Assembly (NCBI GenBank): GCA_965372135.1
Contig: CBDVBD010000041.1
Coordinates: 1-21,608 of the forward strand
Length of the DNA: 21,608 nt
Direction of reading: 5' to 3'
Origin: CBDVBD01 sp965372135
GTDB taxonomy: Bacteria; Electryoneota; RPQS01; CBDVBD01
Part shown: positions 15,537 through 21,608 of the stretch, piece by piece
Layout: every line of letters starts with the position of its first letter
Numbering within the stretch: the first letter of the stretch is position 1
The notes under the pieces: model-generated
The model's database searches: none
Told to the model about the DNA's origin: nothing
What the model saw: the letters and a program-made list of their open reading frames with translations, nothing else
Position numbers and translations under genes: made by a program

Positions 15537-18194
15537 CTATTTCATCAGTATCACTGTTTTTGTTTGTGGGGTGTCATATCGATTTATCGCTGTTGCTTTT
15601 CCGGATTGAATACGGATGGTATATACTCCGCTGGCGACATCGATACCCTGTTGGTTTATCCCCTGCCAGGTGATTCTGTAGTTCCCTGGATTAATGTGAC
15701 TCTGGTGTGCGATATATACTCGTTGTCCAAGGATGTTGTATATGTGGATGGCAATCGATCCCGAAGTGCGTATGATATAGGGGATGGTGATTTGCGAATT
15801 GAAAGGGTTGGGATACGGAGATAATAACTGATATTGAGCCGGGAGATTGGTTAGCTGCGGTTGGTTGCGGCGGTTAGGGTTGGGTTTTACCCAGGTAACA
15901 TTGTCGTTCCATAGTAAGGTTAGGGTTGGGGATAATCCATGGACTACCGCAACGTCCACGTAGTCGTCTCTGTTCAGATCGCGGCATACTATCCCCGCAG
16001 GATGCTGCTGCACGCCGAATATCCATTGCTGATTAAAGTTCCCCAGACCGTCATTTTCCCAAACCACCAACGCGTTTCCTAAGTAGTCGATGGCAACCAA
16101 GTCCAAGTCGTCGTCCCGGTCGATATCAGAAAAGCTCAAGTCGCGCATTTCGCCTTGTTTTATCCAATTGGCAGCAGGTTGGAATTCCCCTGTGCCGTTG
16201 TTTTGATAGAGTTGTACCGGTGTAAAATCATCGTCCCAGCAGGTAAGGGCAATGTCGTTGTCCTGATCGCCGTCATAATCGCCCACCGCCAACTCCTGCG
16301 GGAGCGCTATGAACTCAATCATTGTCGGTGTGCTGAAGGTTCCGTTGTCCTGCAGGAAGATGGCGGTTTGACCAAAGTCGAAGTTATCATCAACGGTTAC
16401 GATCATGTCCAATAAGGAATCTTGGTTCAGATATGCCAGCTCGATATTTCGGATTTTAACCTGGTGGTTGGAGGATGGGAATTCCCAGATGAGTTGAGGT
16501 TGGTGTAAGCCTCCGGTGCTGTCGTTATACAGGACATTTAAATACCGGTAGTCCAGCGCGGAGATGACGTCCAGATGCTGGTCCTGGTTCAGGTCGATTA
16601 ATTTCAATTCCTGGCAGTTGTTAAAGTCGTGGTAGGTGACCGATTCCAGGAATGCGCCCTCGCCTTCGTTGAATGCGATGATCAGTTTTTCACCACCCAA
16701 TACCAAGTCTGCCATCTGGTCACCATCCATGTCACCGGCGCATCCTACTTCGATGTTGGCGGACATAGGGTATGCGATGGCGTCAGTGAATTCTCCTGAG
16801 CCGAGACTGATCAAACGCACAATATCGCGGTTTAAGCCACCAAGGGCGATCAGATCGGGGTAATTGTCACCACTGATGTCATGGGCGATGATTTTCCATG
16901 CGTTAATCAAGATCGGCATGGTTGCCGGGAGGGGGAAGGTGCCATCGGATTGGTTCAGGAGAGTCGAAACAGTTCCGGAGTTCCAGTTCAATGTCAATAG
17001 GTCCAGATGCGAGTCGTGATTGAGGTCGGATACGAAGATCATGCTGGCATTACCGCCCACCGGATAGGTCTGGGATAGTTGGAAACTGCCGGGTGTGGTA
17101 GCAAATAGTACGCTGACCTGGTCGGCGCTGCTGGATAATACCACGATGTCATTTTCGAGGTCGCCGTTCAAATCTCCTGCGATACACAGGTATGGTGAGA
17201 AGGGTATCGAGAAAGTATCGCCCTCGACATAGTTGGATTGGTTGTTTAGATAGGTGTAGATTGCATTCCCATCATGATTGCAGATAATCATATCCTGATC
17301 CTGATCGGAATCGATGTCCGTTACCATTGCCGACCGGGGGTTGTAATCCAAGTCCAGAGCCTGGGGTTGAGCGAATTGCCCGTTGCCGAGATTTTGGTAT
17401 ATTAGCACTGTATTATCATATGCTGAGGTTACAATCATGTCGGGGAGGCTGTCCTGGTCCAGGATTTGGACTTGGAGGTCTAAGGACACAACGTTGGTCG
17501 GTATCGGGGGGCTGGGAGTAAAGCCTCCACCAACTTCTCCGAACAGGATAACGATTTCTTGGTATGCCGACAACATCACCGCAAGATCCATACAACCGTT
17601 TTGGTCGAAGTCGGCGGCACGCAGTTGCATTTGGTAGTTACCCAGTGTGTAGTTGGCGGTCTGTTCGAAGGTGCCATCACCGTTGCCGCTGAAGATTTGT
17701 AAGTCTGAAGAGCTTTCTTTCGCAACCGCCAGGTCCAGAGTATCGTTGCCGTCGAAGTCACTAAGTATGGCGGCGGTGGGTCGTGTGCCAACTGTGAGTG
17801 GTGTTTGAGGAGTGAATGATCCGGTGCCGTCATTCAGTAAGATAGTGATATTGTTGCTCAAGCGGTTGACAACTATCAAGTCCGTGCTGCCGTCGTTGTT
17901 TAAGTCTCCGGTTTGCATGTCCTTTGGGTAGATTCCCACTTGGATAGTCTGTGCTAATTGGAAAGTGCCGTCGGACTGCCCAAGCATGATTGACACGATT
18001 TCCTGGCTGATGGAGGCGATTGCGATGTCATCGGTGCTGTCGTTGTTGAGGTCTTCAAGTATCGCGCATTGCGCATCCGATCCGCCATAGGGGAAGTCCA
18101 TCCGGGCATCAAATCGTGGAGTTGCGGATATTGTGATTGTCAAACCGCATATCAAAGCCCCCACAATAACTGCATGTTGTTTTACCAATGTCAT
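15537..18194 (-). CDS. Secreted FG-GAP repeat (beta-propeller) protein with T9SS type A sorting domain
   Basis: The product has 885 residues from the ATG at 18194-18192, chosen because AGGAA lies 5 nt upstream and the N terminus becomes a standard signal peptide (AVIVGALICGLTITISA). A GTG at 18227 would add 11 basic residues without a Shine-Dalgarno. I count 15 FG-GAP calcium-loop motifs of the DxDxDG..D type, such as DLNNDGSTDLI, DMDGDQMADLV, DYDGDQDNDIA and DIDRDDDLDLV, roughly every 50 residues: enough for about two seven-bladed propellers. The tail has YPNPFNSQITIPY, IHIYNILGQRV and ASGVYTIRIQSG, a classic T9SS type A domain, so it is probably exported to the cell surface. The ligand is unknown; adhesion or glycan binding are family guesses. 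It follows clc by 50 nt and may be cotranscribed. Confidence 0.88.
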   Translation of the reverse strand: MTLVKQHAVIVGALICGLTITISATPRFDARMDFPYGGSDAQCAILEDLNNDSTDDIAIASISQEIVSIMLGQSDGTFQLAQTIQVGIYPKDMQTGDLNNDGSTDLIVVNRLSNNITILLNDGTGSFTPQTPLTVGTRPTAAILSDFDGNDTLDLAVAKESSSDLQIFSGNGDGTFEQTANYTLGNYQMQLRAADFDQNGCMDLAVMLSAYQEIVILFGEVGGGFTPSPPIPTNVVSLDLQVQILDQDSLPDMIVTSAYDNTVLIYQNLGNGQFAQPQALDLDYNPRSAMVTDIDSDQDQDMIICNHDGNAIYTYLNNQSNYVEGDTFSIPFSPYLCIAGDLNGDLENDIVVLSSSADQVSVLFATTPGSFQLSQTYPVGGNASMIFVSDLNHDSHLDLLTLNWNSGTVSTLLNQSDGTFPLPATMPILINAWKIIAHDISGDNYPDLIALGGLNRDIVRLISLGSGEFTDAIAYPMSANIEVGCAGDMDGDQMADLVLGGEKLIIAFNEGEGAFLESVTYHDFNNCQELKLIDLNQDQHLDVISALDYRYLNVLYNDSTGGLHQPQLIWEFPSSNHQVKIRNIELAYLNQDSLLDMIVTVDDNFDFGQTAIFLQDNGTFSTPTMIEFIALPQELAVGDYDGDQDNDIALTCWDDDFTPVQLYQNNGTGEFQPAANWIKQGEMRDLSFSDIDRDDDLDLVAIDYLGNALVVWENDGLGNFNQQWIFGVQQHPAGIVCRDLNRDDYVDVAVVHGLSPTLTLLWNDNVTWVKPNPNRRNQPQLTNLPAQYQLLSPYPNPFNSQITIPYIIRTSGSIAIHIYNILGQRVYIAHQSHINPGNYRITWQGINQQGIDVASGVYTIRIQSGKATAINRYDTPQTKTVILMK

Positions 18195-18244
18195 CAGATT
18201 CCTTTTTCGTCTTGTAGTGTTGTTCACATGTTGGATTGAGTTAT

Positions 18245-20323
18245 TTATCCGGTGCGGGATAGTTTCTGCAGTGCCTGGTCTTTTCCCGCTACCAGCATCA
18301 GATCACCCGGGGAAAAGATATAGTCAGGTATGGGAACCACGCGGCTTTCTTCCGCGATTCCCGTGTGAGGTTTGTAGATTAGGACCACTTCCGCACCGAA
18401 TTTGGCTCGAAGGTTCAGGTCTTTGATTGATTTCCCATAAAAGCTCACCGGCACTTCGATTTTTCGCATGCTGTATCCAACGCTGATTCTGGCGGTATGC
18501 GCGTGGTCTGCTTCCTCGATAGTACCTGCGATACTGCCGGTGAGGTCGTGTTTCATTAGTTCGCGGTGGTAGGCGTCGATCACATCCCAGCGGTTGATAG
18601 TACCGATGATTTTGCGGTCATCATCGGGGGTAACTACTGGGATTTGATCCAGATGCGCCTGGGCGAACATGCTCATGACGATGTCCAGTTGGTCGTGTTC
18701 GTGTACCGAGGGTACGTTGTAATTGGCGATGTCTTCCGCGATCAGGATATGTTCCAGGGATTGGACGTCTCGGATTAGTTCTCGAATTTCCCCGAAACCG
18801 ATGCTGCCCATGAGTTTCTGTTGGATGTCCACTACGAAGAAGTTAGCATGGGGGCTGTTATAGATTTTATCCAGGACATCGGATAGTTTGGTGGTGGCGG
18901 GTATGGTTTCAGCGTCATGGGACATGACGTCTTCCACTTTGATGGTTCTCAGGAGGTTGATGTCCTGTCCCCGGGATAGATTGACGCCACGACGCAGCAA
19001 TTTGATGGTATAGATCGATCCCTTTTTCAGGCGGGCGGCGACCAGGGTGGACAGGATGCATGCTATCATCAAAGGCAGGATGATTTTGTAGTTGTTAGTG
19101 AGTTCGAATAGTATCAGGATGGCGGTAATGGGGGCACGGGTGGTGCCAGCCACCACCGCTCCCATTCCCACCAAGGCATAAGCACCGGGCACAGCAGTGG
19201 AGTTGGGGAATAGGGTATGTACTAAGGACCCCAAGCTGCCACCCGCCATGGCACCCAAGAAGAGTGAGGGTGCGAAAATACCTCCCGATCCGCCGGATCC
19301 GATGGTTAATGATGTGGCAACCAGTTTAGCTAACAATAACAAGAGCAGGATTAACCAGGGTAATTGGTTGTGCAACGCCGCTTCGATGGTCTCGTAGCCG
19401 ACACCGTAGATGTTAGGCAATTGAAGGGCGATGACTCCGATCAGCGCACCGCCTATGACCGGTTTTATCGGTTCGGGGAAGCGGATTTTATCGAAGAAGT
19501 CTTCGCTGCGGTACAGCAGGAGTATAAAGGCGACCGAAACCAAGCCTCCTAACACACCCAGGATGATGTAAGGTCCAAGTTCGAATGGGTTTACGAATTG
19601 ATAAGCGGGGATTATAAAGGCGGGGACGTCCGCATAAAAGTAGTGGGTAACCACGGTAGCCATCACCGATGATACCACGATGGGACTGAATTGGGCAACA
19701 CCGAATTCGCCCAGGATGACTTCGAGGGCGAATATTGCGCCTGCCATGGGGGCGTTGAAAGTGCCGGCGATGCCGGCTGCCGCACCGCATCCGACTAAGG
19801 TTCTGAGTTTCCGTGGCGGCAGCTTCAGGATTTGCCCGATGGTGGAACCGATGGCGGAACCGATTTGTACGATGGGACCTTCACGACCGACTGACCCGCC
19901 GGAACCTATGCAGATGGCGCTGGCTAAGGATTTGATCACTGCAACCCGAGGACGGATCATCCCGCCCCGCATGGCAACCGCTTCCATCACTTCCGGCACA
20001 CCGTGACCTTTGGCTTCCCGTGCGAAAAAGTACACCATGGGTCCCACGATGAATCCACCGACAGCGGGGAACAGGATTTTATAGTACCAAGGCAGGGCGC
20101 GTGCGACTTCCAGGGAAAATTGACCCTGATAGAAAGCCTGCTGTACCAACCCTATCAGGGTGCGGAAACCAACGGCACCCAAGCCACCAAGAATCCCGAT
20201 AATGGTTGCGATAATCAGCAGTTGGGTGTGTTCACCGGCGTTAATTTTTTCCAGGTAGGCTTTGAATTTGGCGATACGGTTTTTCCATCCGGAATCGATC
20301 ACAGCGTCTCTCGAAAATTGCAT
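18245..20323 (-). CDS. CLC-family chloride channel/transporter with CBS pair and TrkA-C-like domain
   Basis: The product has 692 residues. The transmembrane CLC core, about 30-430, has the anion-path motifs GHGVP (106-110), GSGGSVGREGP (141-150, gating Glu at 148) and GSGGSGGIFAP (342-352). The inner 'proton glutamate' of CLC antiporters (second Glu of the E. coli EE pair) aligns with Val202 in FALEVILGE, as in CLC channels, so passive chloride conduction is possible. Two CBS domains follow (about 463-520, starting VEDVMSHDAETIP, and about 530-590, with DQIPVVTPDD and INRWDVIDAY), then a TrkA-C/RCK-C-like domain at about 615-685. CBS and RCK-C modules usually bind nucleotides and gate the pore. 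No Shine-Dalgarno precedes the ATG; the promoter sits so close that the mRNA would be almost leaderless. Confidence 0.93.
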   Translation of the reverse strand: MQFSRDAVIDSGWKNRIAKFKAYLEKINAGEHTQLLIIATIIGILGGLGAVGFRTLIGLVQQAFYQGQFSLEVARALPWYYKILFPAVGGFIVGPMVYFFAREAKGHGVPEVMEAVAMRGGMIRPRVAVIKSLASAICIGSGGSVGREGPIVQIGSAIGSTIGQILKLPPRKLRTLVGCGAAAGIAGTFNAPMAGAIFALEVILGEFGVAQFSPIVVSSVMATVVTHYFYADVPAFIIPAYQFVNPFELGPYIILGVLGGLVSVAFILLLYRSEDFFDKIRFPEPIKPVIGGALIGVIALQLPNIYGVGYETIEAALHNQLPWLILLLLLLAKLVATSLTIGSGGSGGIFAPSLFLGAMAGGSLGSLVHTLFPNSTAVPGAYALVGMGAVVAGTTRAPITAILILFELTNNYKIILPLMIACILSTLVAARLKKGSIYTIKLLRRGVNLSRGQDINLLRTIKVEDVMSHDAETIPATTKLSDVLDKIYNSPHANFFVVDIQQKLMGSIGFGEIRELIRDVQSLEHILIAEDIANYNVPSVHEHDQLDIVMSMFAQAHLDQIPVVTPDDDRKIIGTINRWDVIDAYHRELMKHDLTGSIAGTIEEADHAHTARISVGYSMRKIEVPVSFYGKSIKDLNLRAKFGAEVVLIYKPHTGIAEESRVVPIPDYIFSPGDLMLVAGKDQALQKLSRTG

Positions 20324-20338
20324 TACGGAGTATCTTTT

Positions 20339-20367
20339 AAGTTATCAAAATTGTAAGGAAAAGTCAA
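20339..20367 (-). promoter_or_regulatory. Sigma70-type promoter for clc
   Basis: TTGACT (20367-20362), a 17-nt spacer, then TAACTT (20344-20339). Only 15 nt separate the -10 from the clc ATG at 20323, so with a usual start site 6-7 nt downstream the leader would be about 8 nt and the mRNA near-leaderless. Confidence 0.55.
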
Positions 20368-20475
20368 GTGTTTTCCACCTAATCCGAGCAGTGAGATTAG
20401 CAGGTTTTTATATCAGATAACGACACATTTGTGTTCAATTATTGGGAGATATGTCAGATTAAGCTTATTTTTTCC

Positions 20476-20504
20476 TTGACTCTGTGGAAAGGAATATATA
20501 TTTT
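20476..20504 (+). promoter_or_regulatory. Sigma70-type promoter for the divergent FG-GAP gene
   Basis: TTGACT (20476-20481) with TATTTT (20499-20504) at 17-nt spacing; TATATT (20497-20502) at 15 nt is an alternative -10. The leader would be about 80 nt. Confidence 0.55.
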
Positions 20505-20581
20505 TCGGTAACCAGAGCGATGTTTGTTAGTTCATAGAAACCATCACTTGATTATAGTAATGTAATTATTGATTTTAGACC

Positions 20582-20590
20582 AGGAGGTGA
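20582..20590 (+). promoter_or_regulatory. Near-perfect Shine-Dalgarno of the divergent FG-GAP gene
   Basis: AGGAGGTGA matches the anti-Shine-Dalgarno fully and ends 3 nt before the ATG at 20594, fixing the start. It contrasts with the absent Shine-Dalgarno of clc. Confidence 0.85.
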
Positions 20591-20593
20591 CAA

Positions 20594-21608
20594 ATGAATA
20601 TCACTGCCATACGGACTCGAATGGTGTTTTATCTGATGGTGATAGGTGGATTGCTGTTGTTTTGGGGGTTGTCATGGGCAATTGAGTATGTGGAATCCTC
20701 CAATGGATTAGCGTTTCCGCAATGGGAAGGCGGTGGAACAGAGCTTGAATTTGGGGATATTGACGGCGATGGACATTTGGATATTGTGTCGATTGGAGAT
20801 CATGGGTCGCCGTACATCAACACCCAGGAACATGGGATTATGGTGTATTTTGGGAATGGCGCCGGGTCATGGAGTGTACATCAGGAAGGCAATTTCGGTT
20901 ATGGGGGATGTGCGATTGGAGATGCAAATGGGGATGGGTTTATGGACGTGGGTTACGGGATGCACCACAACTACAGCAGCACGGATTTCGGAGACCAGTT
21001 GATCGAGGTGGCGTTGGGGGACGGCACCGGGATGGCATGGACTCCATGGGATGACGGATTGGCAACCAACGGGGAGACCTACGGGATGTTTGCCACCGAT
21101 TTCGGGGACGTGGATAATGATGGGGATTTGGATTTGGGATCGAATTCCTTTGGCGCCAGTGCAGGTGTGCATATCTATTTAAATCAAGGAGATGGAACTT
21201 GGGTGCAGAGTTTCGGATTTACCGGAGGTAATTCCGCACATTTTTTTAAGTTTGGGGATATCAATAACGATGGGAACTTGGATTTTACAGTCAGTCAACA
21301 GTATGGGACGGTTTACTTTGGGGATGGTACCGGTGATTTTACTTTGGGAGACTACAATCTGCCGGGTCCGGGACTGGTTGGACAAACGGGTCTTTCGTTG
21401 GGTGATGTGGACCAGGATGGGGGAGCGGATTTAGCCTGGGTAAATAGCGATGGTGGGATTGAAGTTCGGCGATTTAATACTTCCATCAATCAGTGGGAAG
21501 ACCTAAGCGGCACGTTGCCGTCCACTGGAAATTACCGGGCAACTCAGTTGTACGATATGAACAATGATGGGTGGATGGATATGGTGGTGATGGGAACGGC
21601 AGTGGTGG
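20594..21608 (+). CDS. Secreted FG-GAP/VCBS repeat protein, partial (3' end outside window)
   Basis: The frame is open from the ATG to the window edge, about 338 codons. Residues 1-29 form a signal peptide (basic start with R7 and R9, hydrophobic VFYLMVIGGLLLFWGL, cleavage after SWA). Six calcium-loop motifs are visible: DIDGDGHLDIV, DANGDGFMDVG, DVDNDGDLDLG, DINNDGNLDFT, DVDQDGGADLA and DMNNDGWMDMV, spaced roughly 40-55 residues, as in a beta-propeller. Whether a T9SS tail follows is outside the window. It is divergent from clc and so opposite the second FG-GAP gene, which lies on the other side of clc. It is rich in Gly and Trp compared with that protein, so the two are not recent duplicates. 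The ligand is unknown. Confidence 0.85.
   Translation, partial: MNITAIRTRMVFYLMVIGGLLLFWGLSWAIEYVESSNGLAFPQWEGGGTELEFGDIDGDGHLDIVSIGDHGSPYINTQEHGIMVYFGNGAGSWSVHQEGNFGYGGCAIGDANGDGFMDVGYGMHHNYSSTDFGDQLIEVALGDGTGMAWTPWDDGLATNGETYGMFATDFGDVDNDGDLDLGSNSFGASAGVHIYLNQGDGTWVQSFGFTGGNSAHFFKFGDINNDGNLDFTVSQQYGTVYFGDGTGDFTLGDYNLPGPGLVGQTGLSLGDVDQDGGADLAWVNSDGGIEVRRFNTSINQWEDLSGTLPSTGNYRATQLYDMNNDGWMDMVVMGTAVV

Larger units (their letters stand above)
20324..20593. other. AT-rich divergent intergenic region between clc and a secreted FG-GAP gene
   Basis: This 270-nt gap holds two outward-facing promoters (annotated separately), a near-palindrome ACACA-TT-TGTGT at 20423-20434 that could be an operator, and a 6 bp inverted repeat CTAATC/GATTAG (20379-20384 and 20395-20400) followed by TTTTTA on the plus strand. 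No small gene is supported here. Confidence 0.5.

Noticed and set aside
15537..18194. Regularly spaced repeats that could suggest a CRISPR-like or tandem DNA array
   Set aside because: The periodicity is in the protein (FG-GAP calcium loops); the underlying DNA repeats are too divergent to be a nucleotide array.
20379..20410. Terminator-like CTAATC/GATTAG stem followed by T5 on the plus strand
   Set aside because: The stem is only 6 bp and AT-rich with a 10-nt loop, and no plus-strand gene ends upstream of it.

Overview
The window is a gene-dense bacterial chromosome segment of roughly 50% GC. Thirteen genes lie on the minus strand and one on the plus strand. The clearest taxonomic hints are type IX secretion (T9SS) C-terminal sorting domains on two large secreted proteins, a PorV/PorQ-family outer-membrane protein, FG-GAP repeat proteins, and m-DAP synthesis by the LL-diaminopimelate aminotransferase route (DapL plus DapF). 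Together they point to a Gram-negative, didermic member of the FCB superphylum (for example Marinimicrobia, KSB1, Ignavibacteria or another uncultured lineage). The phylum cannot be settled from this segment alone. No tRNA, rRNA, CRISPR, insertion sequence or phage gene was seen.

Region 1 (1-5400, minus): a three-gene unit for cell-surface proteins. It runs from a 983-aa secreted OB-fold repeat protein with a FlgD-like T9SS tail, through a PorV/PorQ-like barrel, to a helix-hairpin-helix (HhH) protein with a barrel-like C-terminal part that leaves the window. The last two genes share a GTGA stop/start overlap. A good -35/-10 promoter precedes the unit, and a perfect 7+7 bp dyad covers its -10. 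OB folds and HhH motifs are both typical nucleic-acid-binding folds, so a surface DNA-handling function is the most interesting hypothesis here.

Region 2 (5442-15490, minus): a probable nine-gene operon read as dapF, ComF-like phosphoribosyltransferase, dapL, rnz, yjbQ, XPB-type helicase, helicase-associated protein, membrane-anchored alpha/beta-hydrolase-fold protein, add. Gaps are 9-91 nt and one junction overlaps by 17 nt. A TTGTCT-N17-TATATT promoter sits upstream of dapF. The unit mixes peptidoglycan/lysine precursor synthesis, tRNA 3' maturation, purine salvage and a bacterial XPB DNA-repair-type module. The two adjacent helicase-module genes carry related copies of the same XPB-type domain.

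Region 3 (15537-21608): a CLC chloride channel/transporter with CBS and TrkA-C-like regulatory domains, flanked by two FG-GAP (beta-propeller) secreted proteins. One lies downstream on the same strand, with 15 repeats and a T9SS tail. The other is divergent and cut by the window end. The clc gene and the divergent gene have back-to-back sigma70-type promoters; the clc transcript would be almost leaderless, while the divergent gene has a near-perfect Shine-Dalgarno.

Most individual genes are recognisable families. The less ordinary signals are the OB/PorV/HhH cassette, the XPB pair, the hydrolase with substituted catalytic residues, and an AT-rich patch matching one OB-fold module.
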